A stretch of DNA of 64,000 nt from Pseudomonas nitroreducens NBRC 12694 (GTDB taxonomy: Bacteria > Pseudomonadota > Gammaproteobacteria > Pseudomonadales > Pseudomonadaceae), in assembly GCF_002091755.1 (NCBI RefSeq), contig NZ_BDAI01000003.1, positions 558,001 to 622,000 on the forward strand. The letters run 5' to 3'. The position numbers and the translations under genes were made by a program. Below, one piece after another: positions 42,834 through 52,900 of the stretch (its first letter is position 1; each line of letters begins with the position of its first letter). Below the pieces are notes generated by a model. It made no database searches. It saw only the letters and a list, made by a program, of their open reading frames with translations, and had not been told where the DNA came from.

Positions 42834-44872
42834 AGAGCTCCACTGAAATGCGCGAACTGATCGGCCGCTGGGCTGAGCGCGGCTGGCTGCGCGAGCTGGA
42901 CCGTGCCTTCGCGACCTTCCTCGTCGAGCGCGCGCCGGATGCCCACCCGCTGCTGATTCTCGCCGCCGCCCTGGCCAGCCACCAGCTCGGCCGTGGGCAC
43001 GTCTGCCTCGACCTGGATGCGACCCTGGCCGACAGCCGCTTCGCCCTGTCACTACCGCCCGAAGGCGACTCCGCCAAGGACGCGCCGGAGCTGCCCGGTG
43101 TGCTGCTCGATGGTTTCGATCTCGACGCCTGGCGTGCCGTGCTGAACGATCCGCGCCTGGTCGGTGACGGGCCGGGCGAGACGCCGCTGGTGTTGTCCGG
43201 GCGCCGCTTGTATCTGCGCCGCTACTGGCAGTACGAACGGGAAGTGCGCGCCGGCATCGACCAGCGCCTGAAGCAGGGTGAGGCGCTGCGGGCCGCCTTG
43301 CCCGCCGCCCAGCTGCGCCGGGCGCTGGATGCGTTGTTCCCGAAGAAGCCCGGCAATGTTCAGACGAGCCAGGGGGCGGACTGGCAGAAACTCGCCTGCG
43401 CACTGGTTGCCGGCAACGCCTTCGGTATCGTCACCGGCGGCCCCGGCACCGGCAAGACGACCACCGTGGTGAAGCTGCTCGCCCTGCTGCAAAGCCTGGC
43501 GCTGGGGGAGGGCGGAAGAGCGCTGCGCATTCGCCTCGCCGCGCCCACCGGCAAGGCCGCTGCGCGCCTGAACGAATCCATCGCTGGCGCCGTGCAGCGC
43601 CTCGACCTCTCCGGCCTGGCCAATGGCGAAGCAGCGCGTGAGGCGATCCCCACCGAAGTCACCACGCTGCATCGCCTGCTCGGCAGCCGCCCGGACAGCC
43701 GCCAGTTCCGCCACCACGCCGGCAACCCGCTGGCGCTGGAGCTGCTGGTGGTGGACGAAGCGTCGATGGTCGACCTGGAAATGATGGCCTCGCTGCTTGC
43801 CGCTCTGCCGCCGCGCGCGCGATTGATCCTGCTGGGCGACAAGGACCAGTTGGCCTCGGTGGAAGCCGGTGCGGTGCTGGGCGAGTTGTGCAGCCGCGCC
43901 CGTGAGGGCCATTACCGCCCGGCCACCCGCGACTGGCTGCAAGCCGTGACCGGCGACGCCATCGACGACGTGCTGATCGACAGCGCCGGCAGCGACCTCG
44001 ACCAGGCCGTGGCCATGCTCCGTCACAGTCATCGCTTCAGCGCCGACAGTGGCATCGGCCAGTTGGCCGAAGCGGTCAATGCCGGCGATATCCCGGCGTT
44101 GCGCCAGGTGTGGAAAGCGCAGCACGAAGACCTCGCCCGTATCGCCGTGGATGCCCAGGAAACCCGCAGCCTGCGCGATCTGGTGATCGACGGCGGGCGA
44201 GGCGGTGACCTTTTCGGCCCGGTCGGCTACGCCCACTACCTGCGCGTGGTCAGCGGCTCGCGCCCGGCGGACAACGCCACTCAGGACGCACTGGATGCCT
44301 GGGCAAGGCAGGTGCTCGGAGCCCACGGCCAGTTCCAACTGCTCTGCGCATTGCGTCGCGGACCCTGGGGCGTGGAAGGATTGAACACGCTGATCGGCGA
44401 GCTGCTGCAACGCGAAGGGTTGATTCCCATGGCGAACGGCTGGTTCGCCGGCCGCCCGGTGCTGGTCACCCGCAACGACTACGGCCTGGGCCTGATGAAT
44501 GGCGATATCGGCATCACCCTGGCGTTGCCGCAGACGGCTGACGATGGTTCGGTGCGCTGGGTCGCGCGCGTGGCTTTCCCGGCGGGCGATGGCACCGACG
44601 CCATCCGCTGGATCCTGCCGAGCCGCCTGCAGGCGGTGGAAACGGTGTTTGCCATGACGGTGCACAAGTCCCAGGGCTCGGAGTTCACCCACGCCGCGCT
44701 GCTGCTGCCCGACAGCCTCAACCCCATCCTCACCCGCGAGCTGGTCTACACCGGCATTACCCGCGCGCGTCAATGGTTCACCCTGGCCAGCGCCGGGCGC
44801 GGCTGGCAGGTGCTGGAGGCGGCCACGGAGCGGCGAGTACAGCGGGCGAGTGGGTTACTGAGTGGCATTTGA
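42830..44872 (+). CDS. recD: Exodeoxyribonuclease V subunit alpha (RecD)
   Basis: A 680-residue 5'-3' SF1B helicase subunit of RecBCD. Walker A is GGPGTGKTTTVVKLL (about 203-217), motif II is LLVVDEASMVDLEMM, motif III is ILLGDKDQLASVEAGAVLG, and the C-terminal motifs are VHKSQGSEF and VYTGITRARQW. The N-terminal domain of about 120 residues contacts RecC. It starts within the recB stop (ATGA). No terminator is obvious in the 37 bp before vapC. Confidence 0.95.
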   Translation: MKSSTEMRELIGRWAERGWLRELDRAFATFLVERAPDAHPLLILAAALASHQLGRGHVCLDLDATLADSRFALSLPPEGDSAKDAPELPGVLLDGFDLDAWRAVLNDPRLVGDGPGETPLVLSGRRLYLRRYWQYEREVRAGIDQRLKQGEALRAALPAAQLRRALDALFPKKPGNVQTSQGADWQKLACALVAGNAFGIVTGGPGTGKTTTVVKLLALLQSLALGEGGRALRIRLAAPTGKAAARLNESIAGAVQRLDLSGLANGEAAREAIPTEVTTLHRLLGSRPDSRQFRHHAGNPLALELLVVDEASMVDLEMMASLLAALPPRARLILLGDKDQLASVEAGAVLGELCSRAREGHYRPATRDWLQAVTGDAIDDVLIDSAGSDLDQAVAMLRHSHRFSADSGIGQLAEAVNAGDIPALRQVWKAQHEDLARIAVDAQETRSLRDLVIDGGRGGDLFGPVGYAHYLRVVSGSRPADNATQDALDAWARQVLGAHGQFQLLCALRRGPWGVEGLNTLIGELLQREGLIPMANGWFAGRPVLVTRNDYGLGLMNGDIGITLALPQTADDGSVRWVARVAFPAGDGTDAIRWILPSRLQAVETVFAMTVHKSQGSEFTHAALLLPDSLNPILTRELVYTGITRARQWFTLASAGRGWQVLEAATERRVQRASGLLSGI

Positions 44873-44909
44873 CCGGATGAAGCGTGCCGGGGACTGGGCT
44901 GGTGTACCG

Positions 44910-45362
44910 TCAGGCCGGTTCGCTGTTGCACCAGTCTTCGACGACAAGCCCCGGTACTCGCCGAAATTCGCGGGTGTTGTTGGTCACGATGACGCAATCG
45001 GTTGCCAAGGCATGGCCGGCAATGCCCGTATCGTTCGGCCCAATGGGCGTTCCTGAGTCGAGCAGGAGCCTCATGAGCTTCGCGGAGCTATCCACCGCGT
45101 CGATATCCCAGGGCAGCACATCGTCCAGGCGTTGCACCAATGCGTCGATCCATGCTGCCAACGCCTTCGGGGCTTTCGGTGACGCTGCGCCGTAACGAAG
45201 CTCCGCATGAGTGATAGCCGAAATCACCAGCCTGTTGCCGGACTCCGCGGCCTTTTGCAGACGCTGCAAAACCTGGGGTGGGTTCTGGCGCATGATGAAG
45301 GAGCAGATGTTGGTATCCAGCATATAGGTGACGGGCGTGGCCACCGGGTCAACCCTCGTCAT
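44910..45362 (-). CDS. vapC: VapC-type PIN-domain toxin
   Basis: A 150-residue PIN-domain ribonuclease toxin. The acidic metal site is visible: D16 in MLDTNICSF, E in SAITHAELRYG, D in GPNDTGIAGHAL, and TNNTREFRRVPGL near the end. VapC toxins cut tRNA or rRNA and are inhibited by VapB. Start 45362 (MTRVDPV) lies within the vapB 3' end, overlapping by 14 nt; MLDTNIC at 45323 would remove a non-conserved lead but has no ribosome site. It is convergent with recD. Confidence 0.9.
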   Translation of the reverse strand: MTRVDPVATPVTYMLDTNICSFIMRQNPPQVLQRLQKAAESGNRLVISAITHAELRYGAASPKAPKALAAWIDALVQRLDDVLPWDIDAVDSSAKLMRLLLDSGTPIGPNDTGIAGHALATDCVIVTNNTREFRRVPGLVVEDWCNSEPA

Positions 45363-45597
45363 CGCCGAAGCCCAACCGGCCGGGGGCAATCACGTCGGGC
45401 CGATCTCCCAGAAAATCGGCATCGACAGGTTCCAGCTCGGCGAGGCTGCTCCAGGTGGGCCGCGACGGGCGCAGGATGAGCGTATCGCCTTCGCGAGTCA
45501 TCACCAGTTCCGTCACTCCCTTGAATTCCATATCCCGAGGGATTCGGACTGCCTGATTCTTGCCGTTGCGGAACAAGGAAACGGTCGTCGTGGGCAT
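45349..45597 (-). CDS. vapB: VapB-type antitoxin (AbrB-like DNA-binding domain)
   Basis: An 82-residue antitoxin. The N-terminal swapped-hairpin DNA-binding domain reads TTTVSLFRNGKNQAVRIPRD, the pattern of VapB/VagC antitoxins, with a second half ELVMTREGDTLILRPSRP. The C-terminal acidic tail would wrap the VapC active site. GGAGG lies 6 nt before the ATG. It is the first gene of the vapBC pair and should autoregulate through the palindrome at 45642-45662. Confidence 0.9.
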   Translation of the reverse strand: MPTTTVSLFRNGKNQAVRIPRDMEFKGVTELVMTREGDTLILRPSRPTWSSLAELEPVDADFLGDRPDVIAPGRLGFGDDEG

Positions 45598-45641
45598 GGG
45601 CGCCTCCAGATCAGAGAGCATTGAACGGTTGCTCATGGCTT

Positions 45642-45662
45642 GGCATATGTCAGGCATATGCC
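45642..45662. promoter_or_regulatory. Palindromic operator upstream of vapB
   Basis: GGCATATG, 5 nt (tcagg), CATATGCC: a perfect 8-bp inverted repeat 44 bp upstream of the vapB ATG, in the promoter region. Symmetry and position fit binding by a VapB dimer or the VapBC complex. It also lies about 93 bp upstream of the divergent sensor kinase gene. Confidence 0.7.
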
Positions 45663-45754
45663 TGAATCCGAAAGGTTGGGTGCCAAGCCGCGTTTCCACA
45701 CTTTTTAGATTTGTCTGATGTTCGTGTGGCCCGCTTTTCGCCAGGCTGGCGGCC

Positions 45755-48601
45755 ATGAAACTCAAGCAGTTCCTTCGTCCTCAGGATTCGTCCTTTTCCA
45801 CCCCGAAGGCGGCCCGAAAGCTCCTTCGTCTGCTGGCCTGGGTGGTGATCGCCTGCCTGTTCTTCACCCTCAGCCTGTTCCTCGCGGCGAGCTTCAATAC
45901 CGAGGTCTCGCAGCTGCGCCGGCAGATGAATGCAGCCATGTACGAGGCCCAGGACTACCTCGGTCAGCGCGAGTCGCTGCTGGAGCACATCAGCCGGGGC
46001 GTGACCTGGAAGGCTCGCGAGCCCATGGTCCAGTGGCGCCAGCTGAACGTGCCGGTGGCACCTCACGAGCAGGTGTTCGTTACGCTGGGCGAACCGCGCT
46101 CTGACTGGAGCCTGGCACTGTCCGGCCGCGATCTGTCGGAGATGGAAGCCAAGCGGCTGAACCTGATCTATGTCTCGCCAGGCCCGGAGCGGGCCGTCAC
46201 GCGCCTGTACGGCGCGCCTGCGCTCAATGCCGTGGTGCCGCCTTCGGTTCTGGAAGCGCTGGGCCAGCCCGGTACTCCGAAGGAGGAACAGCAGGTGCGT
46301 TGGCTCGCCGATCCGACCGACCCGCAGTCCCGGCAGTACCTGTTCACCCGCGTGACCAGCGAAAGCGACAACGGCTGGCTGGGGCTGGAACTGTTCGGTG
46401 CCGATCTCGCCGCCGCGCTCGGTGTTCCCGAGGCCGGACGCTTCCTGCTGCTGGACCGCGATCACCGGGCGATCCTCGGTAGCGCCGTGGCGCCGCAGCT
46501 CGGCCTGCAGTTCAGCGACCTCTGGGTCGGAGACAACTTCGCCTTCAGCGGGCCCGGGCTGATTCCCAGCCATCTGGCGCTGCTCAAGCACCTGGGCAGT
46601 TCCGACTGGTCGCTGATCTACTACTTCAACCTCTCCGACCTGCTGGTGCCGCTCTGGCCGCGCCTGTTCGGCTCGCTGGCTTTCCTGCTGGGCTGCTCGG
46701 TGCTGATCTGGGCCATGTGCCGGCGCATCAACCGTCGCCTGATCGGCCCGGCGCAGCACCGTCTCAATGCCCTGGTGGAGAACGAAAGCTTCTCCCGCGC
46801 GATGATCCAGACCGCCCCTGTCGCGCTCTGCGTGCTGCGCCGCAACGATGCCGAGGTCGTGCTGGAGAATCGCCTCGCCCAGCAGTGGCTGGGCACTGGG
46901 GATGAGCGCCGTTACTGGAGTCACGGCTGGCTGGAACGGGGGTTCAACAGTGGCGAGGAAGGCGGTTCGGAGGAGGTGGAAACCCACACCGGACGGCATC
47001 TTTACCTGAGCTATACGCAGACTCGCTACAAAGGCGAGGAGGTGCTGTGCTGTGCCTTCAGCGACATCAGTGCGCGCAAGCAGACCGAAGCTGCGCTGGC
47101 CGAAGCCAAGCACCTGTCCGACACTGCCAACGAAGCCAAGACGCTGTTCCTGGCGACCATGAGCCACGAAATCCGCACACCGCTCTACGGCGTGCTCGGC
47201 ACCCTGGAACTGCTCGGCCGTACGGCGCTGGACCACCAGCAGTCCGGCTACCTGCGTGCCATCCAGCGCTCGTCTTCGACCTTGCTGCAACTGATCAGCG
47301 ATGTGCTCGATGTCTCGAAGATCGAAGTCGGCCAGCTGGGCCTGGAACCGGTGGAGTTCTCGCCGCTGGAACTGACCCTCGACAGCGTCCAGTCCTACGC
47401 CGCCGCCGCCCGCGCCAAGGGCCTGCAGATCTATGCCTGCTGCGACCCGCAGATGCCCGAAAGAATGCTGGGCGACGCGACGCGCATCCGCCAGATCCTC
47501 AACAACCTGCTGAGCAACGCGGTGAAGTTCACCGACAGCGGGCGCATCGTCCTGCGTGTGCGTTCGGAGCCGGGCGAGGGGTGGCATGACACGCTGCACT
47601 GGCAAGTGGCCGATACCGGCATCGGCATCCCGGAGGACCAGCAGACGCACCTCTTCGACGCCTTCTACCAGGTGTCCGGCAACGCCCGCGTGGCCGGTGG
47701 TACCGGCCTGGGCCTGTCGATCTGCAAGCGGCTTACCGAATTGATGGGTGGGCAATTGCGGGTCGTCAGCGACGTCGGGCTGGGCAGCAGCTTTTCCCTC
47801 AGCCTGCCCCTGCAATGCGTTGACCGGCAGCTTTTCAGCGAGCCCCGGCTGCACAACTCGATGGTGTGGGTGCATGCGCCGACCCGCGAGCTGGCCGAAA
47901 GCCTCTGCGGCTGGATTGCCCGCTGGGGCGCGCGGGCCCAGGTGGTGGCCTGCGACCAGCCGGTCGAGGAAGAAGCCTCCAGCGTACTGGTGGACCTGCG
48001 CTTCAATCCCCATGACCGCAAGCCGCTGCCCACCTGGCGGGGCTGCCGGGTGCTGGTGACCGACCTGGGCGGCGAGCAGCCGCGCCAGGAAGGCTGCGAC
48101 TGGCATGTCGGCCGCTACAACTTCGAAGGGCTGCGCCGGGCCCTGGCGGTGGCGCAGGGCTGCCTGGGCGGCGAGGCCGCGCGCCTGGCTGAAGCCCTGC
48201 CGGATATCGGCCTGGGCCTGCGCGTGCTGCTGGTGGAGGACAACCCGATCAACCAACTGATCCTGCGTGATCAGTTGGAAACCCTCGGCTGTACGGTGGA
48301 ACTCGCCGTCGACGGCCGGCAGGCGCTCACGCGCTGGCAGCCGGATGCCTTCGATGTGGTGCTCACCGACGTCAACATGCCCCATCTCAATGGTTACGAG
48401 CTGGCCCGGGCGCTGCGTCAGCGCGGCTATCGCGGGCCGATCATCGGCGCCACTGCCAACGCCATGCACGAGGAGAACGAACGTTGCCTCGCCGCTGGCA
48501 TGAACCTCTGCCTGCTCAAGCCGGTGGACCTGCGCACCTTGCGCCAATGCCTCACCAGCCTGCCCGCGGAGGTGCCGCCATGCGACATCAGCGAATCCTG
48601 A
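45755..48601 (+). CDS. pvrS: RcsC-like hybrid sensor kinase (PvrS-like)
   Basis: A 948-residue inner-membrane hybrid kinase. TM1 is at about 27-48, a periplasmic domain at about 50-285 and TM2 (FGSLAFLLGCSVLIWAM) next. A PAS-like segment follows (FSRAMIQTAPVALCVLRRND), then HisKA with H471 (TMSHEIRTPLYG), HATPase (NLLSNAVKF, DTGIGIPED, GTGLGLSICK), an RcsC-type linker and a receiver with D872 (LTDVNMPHLNG). No HPt domain is present, so it must relay through another protein's HPt, perhaps the RcsC-like kinase next door. By position and partner genes it corresponds to PvrS, which in P. aeruginosa PA14 controls cupD fimbriae. The next gene starts inside its last 22 nt. Confidence 0.8.
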   Translation: MKLKQFLRPQDSSFSTPKAARKLLRLLAWVVIACLFFTLSLFLAASFNTEVSQLRRQMNAAMYEAQDYLGQRESLLEHISRGVTWKAREPMVQWRQLNVPVAPHEQVFVTLGEPRSDWSLALSGRDLSEMEAKRLNLIYVSPGPERAVTRLYGAPALNAVVPPSVLEALGQPGTPKEEQQVRWLADPTDPQSRQYLFTRVTSESDNGWLGLELFGADLAAALGVPEAGRFLLLDRDHRAILGSAVAPQLGLQFSDLWVGDNFAFSGPGLIPSHLALLKHLGSSDWSLIYYFNLSDLLVPLWPRLFGSLAFLLGCSVLIWAMCRRINRRLIGPAQHRLNALVENESFSRAMIQTAPVALCVLRRNDAEVVLENRLAQQWLGTGDERRYWSHGWLERGFNSGEEGGSEEVETHTGRHLYLSYTQTRYKGEEVLCCAFSDISARKQTEAALAEAKHLSDTANEAKTLFLATMSHEIRTPLYGVLGTLELLGRTALDHQQSGYLRAIQRSSSTLLQLISDVLDVSKIEVGQLGLEPVEFSPLELTLDSVQSYAAAARAKGLQIYACCDPQMPERMLGDATRIRQILNNLLSNAVKFTDSGRIVLRVRSEPGEGWHDTLHWQVADTGIGIPEDQQTHLFDAFYQVSGNARVAGGTGLGLSICKRLTELMGGQLRVVSDVGLGSSFSLSLPLQCVDRQLFSEPRLHNSMVWVHAPTRELAESLCGWIARWGARAQVVACDQPVEEEASSVLVDLRFNPHDRKPLPTWRGCRVLVTDLGGEQPRQEGCDWHVGRYNFEGLRRALAVAQGCLGGEAARLAEALPDIGLGLRVLLVEDNPINQLILRDQLETLGCTVELAVDGRQALTRWQPDAFDVVLTDVNMPHLNGYELARALRQRGYRGPIIGATANAMHEENERCLAAGMNLCLLKPVDLRTLRQCLTSLPAEVPPCDISES

Positions 48602-49776
48602 TCGTCGAAGACCAACCCTTCCAGCGCGAGTACCTGCTCAACCTGTTCCGCGAGCAGGGCGTCGTGGAGCTGCGCGCTGCCGAGGATGGCGCCGAGGCGC
48701 TGCGCTGGCTGGAGCAGGAGGGCTTCGATCTGGTGGTCAGCGACCTGATGATGCCCGGTCTTGATGGCGTGCAACTGATCCAGCGGCTCGCTGCGCTGAG
48801 ACATCCCCCGCTGCTGGCGATCATGAGCTCGGCGTCGCGCTCGCTGATGGGCAGTGCCTGCATGGTCGCCCGCGCCCACGGCATCACCGTGCTCGAGCAG
48901 ATCGCCAAGCCGGCCCGCGCGCCGGTGATTCGCCGGCTGCTGGAGAAGCTCGTCTCGCGGCAGGTGCGCGCGGAGCAACACCGTGCGCCGGTGATCGCTG
49001 CGCCGACCCGCGGCGAGCTGGAGCAGGCCCTGGCACAACGGCAGTTCTGCGCCTGGTTCCAGCCCAAGGCCTCATTGATCGATGGCCGCATCGTCGCGGC
49101 GGAAGCGCTGGTGCGCTGGGAGCATCCGCTCCATGGCGTGTTGCAGCCGGGCAGCTTCATGGCTGCACTGACCGCAGCGGGGCTCGACGAGCCGTTACTC
49201 TGGACGGTGCTCGAACAGGCGTTGCAGGCGCAGGCCGACTGGGGCCGGCAGGGTTTTCACCTCTCGGTGGCGGTGAATCTGCCCACTCATCTGCTGGACG
49301 ATCCCGAGCTGCCCGATCGCCTTGCCGCCTTCGTTGCCGCCCGTGGCGGGGTACCGGCACACATCGTCTTCGAGCTGCTCGAGTGCAGCAGCACGGCGAC
49401 CCCGGCCAACTACTACGCCGGCACCTGCCGCTTGCGCATGAAGGGTTTCGGCCTGGCGCAGGATGATTTCGGCCAGGGCTACAGCTCGCTGTACAATCTG
49501 GTCTCGACGCCGTTCACGGAGCTGAAGATCGACCGCGCGCTGGTCCATGGTTGCCTGGATGACGACGGACTGGCAGCGGCGCTGGAAAGCATCGTCAAGC
49601 TCGGGCGGCAGTTGGGGCTGGAGGTGATCGCAGAGGGCGTCGAACACCCCGACGAACTGGCGCTGCTGCGCCGGCTGCGTTGTGATTGCGCCCAGGGCTT
49701 CCTGTTCTCAGAGGCAGTGCCGCCGGCGGTATTCACCCGTCAGTTGCTCCAGGAGCGCTCCGCCATGGCTCATTGA
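48580..49776 (+). CDS. pvrR: Response regulator with EAL phosphodiesterase (PvrR-like)
   Basis: A 398-residue two-domain regulator. The receiver has D55 (VVSDLMMPGLDG) and a conserved lysine (EQIAKPAR). The EAL domain appears fully competent: E175 in AAEALVRWEHP, the asparagine in VAVNLP, glutamate in FELLECSS, aspartates in QDDFGQGYSSLYNL, KIDRA and the VIAEGVEHPDEL motif. It should hydrolyse c-di-GMP, and phosphorylation should tune it. PvrR opposes fimbria-driven aggregation in PA14; RocR is a close relative. It overlaps the kinase gene by 22 nt. Confidence 0.85.
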   Translation: MRHQRILIVEDQPFQREYLLNLFREQGVVELRAAEDGAEALRWLEQEGFDLVVSDLMMPGLDGVQLIQRLAALRHPPLLAIMSSASRSLMGSACMVARAHGITVLEQIAKPARAPVIRRLLEKLVSRQVRAEQHRAPVIAAPTRGELEQALAQRQFCAWFQPKASLIDGRIVAAEALVRWEHPLHGVLQPGSFMAALTAAGLDEPLLWTVLEQALQAQADWGRQGFHLSVAVNLPTHLLDDPELPDRLAAFVAARGGVPAHIVFELLECSSTATPANYYAGTCRLRMKGFGLAQDDFGQGYSSLYNLVSTPFTELKIDRALVHGCLDDDGLAAALESIVKLGRQLGLEVIAEGVEHPDELALLRRLRCDCAQGFLFSEAVPPAVFTRQLLQERSAMAH

Positions 49777-49920
49777 TCCACGGCAGATACATCGCAGATG
49801 CAAGAACGATCGTCGGCCTTCCGAGCGCTGTCGGGTCGCCTTATCCCGTACTCACATCTACAGTCTGCTGGTATCCGGCGGGCCCTCCGCCGCCACTTTC
49901 CGCGATACCGGACGCTTTGC

Positions 49921-52900
49921 ATGAAGGAACATGACCACGGCTCGATTCGTAAACTGGCCAGCTCCTCGCTGCGCCTGAATGTCGTGCTGCTTTGTGCCGT
50001 TTCCCTCGCCCTGATGCTGGTGGGCGCCTGTTACTGGGCGCTTGGCCGGGTCGTGCAGGAAGAGCGTGACAAGGTGCACTTCCATTTCACCCGCCTGGTG
50101 GGTGATATCCATGAACACGAGGCTTTCCTGGCGCGCATCGCCCAGCAGAGCGATGAGTCGACCCAGCGCGAAGACCTGAACGTCATCCCTCTGCAGCGCC
50201 GCATGCTGGTCCGAGAGAGGGGCATGGAAATCCATGAGGGACGCGAATTCTCTTTCGCCATGCCCTTCACCCTGGCGCAGCAGGTGCGCCACATCGGCCC
50301 GCAGGAAAAGCCGGGGCCGTTCTCCTTCGGTGTGATGCTGGCGAACTTCTACAGCAGCTACTGGAGCACGTCGGTATTCCCGTCTCCGCAGGTGCTGGTG
50401 ATCGATCTGCGCGGACCGACCAGCCTGGCGGTGCCGTCCATCGGCAACTTCCGCGGCCAGCGCCCGCTGACCCGGCGCAGCTACCTGACGGTGGTCGACC
50501 AGGTACGCCATCGCCTGGAAATCCGCCAGCCGGAGCGCGGCGACACGCAAGTGCACTGGGCCCAGGCGGAGTCCTACACCGGCGGGCCAGGGCGTGAGCT
50601 GCTCGGGTTCGTCAGCGTCGATCTGCCGGACAAGCTCTGGTGGGATTCGGACCTGGATCGCCAGGTGGTGGCGGTGTCCCTGCTCGACCTGGAGCGGATC
50701 AACGACTTCGAGCAGATTCTCGACCGTCCGGTGTTCGACCAACTGGAGCTGATTTCGCCCAATGGGCGGGTATTGATCGACTCTGTGGGCTCGGCGGGGG
50801 ATTACGACGAGGGCTTGAACCTGAGTGCCGGGGGCATGGTGTTCAAGGTGCACAGCGGTGCAGACGGCGGCTGGACCGCACTCTATCGCCTGAGCTACGC
50901 CAGTTTCTTCCGCTACGCCAAGTGGCAGTTCCTTGGCGGCCTGCTGCTGGTTCTCGGCAGCCTGGCCGGCGGCTGGTTTGCCATCCGCTGGTATTCGCGA
51001 CGGGTGATCAGGCCGGCGCGCCGCGCGCACCTGGAAATCGTCGAGAGCGACGCTTTCAGCCGCGCGGTGATCCAGACCGCGCCGGTGGCGCTGTGCGTGC
51101 TGCGCCACGGCAGCCACGAGGTGGTGATGCAGAACCGGCTGGCCAAGCTCTGGCTGGGCGATGCCGAGGCCATTACCCGCGTCAGCCGGGAGTGGGACCT
51201 GGATGATCGCAGCGGCGAGATGAGCGGCGAAGTGGTCTTCGAGGTGGAAGGGCGCGCATTGCATGCCAGTTTCGCACCGACCCGCTATCGCGGCGAGAAC
51301 GTGGTGCTCTGCGCGTTCAACGACATAAGCGCGCACAAGCAGGCACAGCAGATGCTGGCCGATGCCAAGCTCTCGGCGGATGCCGCCAGCGAGGCGAAAT
51401 CGGTGTTCCTCGCCACCATGAGCCATGAAATCCGCACGCCGCTGTACGGCGTGCTGGGCACGCTGGAACTGCTCGGGCTGACCGAGTTGACTCACCAGCA
51501 GCGCGACTACCTTGCCACCATCCAGCGCTCGTCCTCGACCCTCTTGCAGTTGATCAGCGACATCCTCGACGTGTCCAAGATCGAGGCCGGACAGATGGCG
51601 CTGGAGGCAGTGGAGTTCAACCCGCTGGAGCTGGCCGAGGAAGTGGTCGCCGGGTACGCTGGAGTGGCCGAGGGCAAGCAGTTGCAGCTCTACGCCTGCA
51701 TCGATGCGAACGTCCCGGGGCTGGTGCGCGGCGATGCGGTGCGCATCCGGCAGATTCTCGCCAACCTGCTGAGCAATGCGCTGAAGTTCACCGACATCGG
51801 CCGTGTGGTGCTGCGCTTGCGTACCGTCATCGGTGAGGCTGGCGAAACAAGCCTGCAGTGGCAGGTGACGGATACCGGCATCGGCATGTCCGACGCCCAG
51901 CAGCAGCGTCTGTTCGAGCCCTTCTACCAGGCCCATGGCCATGAGCACACTGTCAGCGGCACCGGCCTGGGGCTGTCGATCTGCGCGCGGCTCAGCCAGT
52001 TGATGGGCGGCCAACTGCGCGTGGTGAGCGAAACCGGGCTGGGCAGCAGCTTCACCTTCACCCTCGCACTGCCGATTCTGGAGCGCGTGCAACCGCTGGT
52101 CGATGGCTCATCCCTGTTGCCGCAACCGATCTACGTGCGGGCACCGGTGAAGGAGCTGGCACAGAGTCTGGCGGCGTGGATCGAGTGCTGGGGAGGCTCG
52201 GCGCTGGTTCAGGACGAACTGCCGCCGGCCGTTCCGCCCGGCGCGGTGCTGCTGGACCTGCTGAGTGCCGAAGATGAGCCTCTATGGAACGGGGCGCGGG
52301 TCTGCGCACTGACCGAGGCCGGTGCGCAGCCACAGGCCTCGGCGCAGGGCTGGGAGGTCAGTCTCTATCACCTCGCCGGCATTGCCCAGGCCTTGCGCCT
52401 GGCGCAACAGGGAGGGGATGGCGAGGTCCGACAGACGCCGCGCGTTGCCCGGCTGGGCAAGCTGGGCCTGCGGGTACTGGTGGCCGAGGACAACCCGATC
52501 AACCAGGCGCTGCTCAAGGAACAGCTGGAAGAGCTGGGGTGCCGCGTCACGCTCACCAGCAACGGCCGCGAGGCCTTGCAGCGCTGGGCGCCGGGCGCCT
52601 TTGATGCGCTGCTGACCGATGTGAACATGCCGGTGATGAATGGCTATGAACTGGTGGGGGAACTGCGCCGGCAAGATAGCTGGCTGCCGATCATCGGCGT
52701 CACTGCCAACGCCCTGCGCGAGGAGGGCGAGCGCTGCATGGCGGTGGGCATGAATGCCTGGCTGGTCAAGCCGATGAGCCTGCGTACGCTGCATGACGGG
52801 CTGCTCAAGGTTTGCGGCCATGCTGCGGTCGAACCGCCGGAAAGCCAAGAGACGCCCGTGGCGCCGGCACAGGACCGCATTCAGGTCTCGGAAAAGATGC

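Noticed and set aside
39054..43403. Very long minus-strand open frame (1449 codons) opposite recB/recD
   Set aside because: Antisense open frames are expected in GC-rich genes. The plus-strand proteins are unmistakable RecB and RecD, and the antisense translation has no recognisable domain.
45598..45754. Possible integration border of a mobile island between vapB and pvrS
   Set aside because: No integrase, transposase, tRNA or direct repeat could be found on either side of 44873-60410 by eye.
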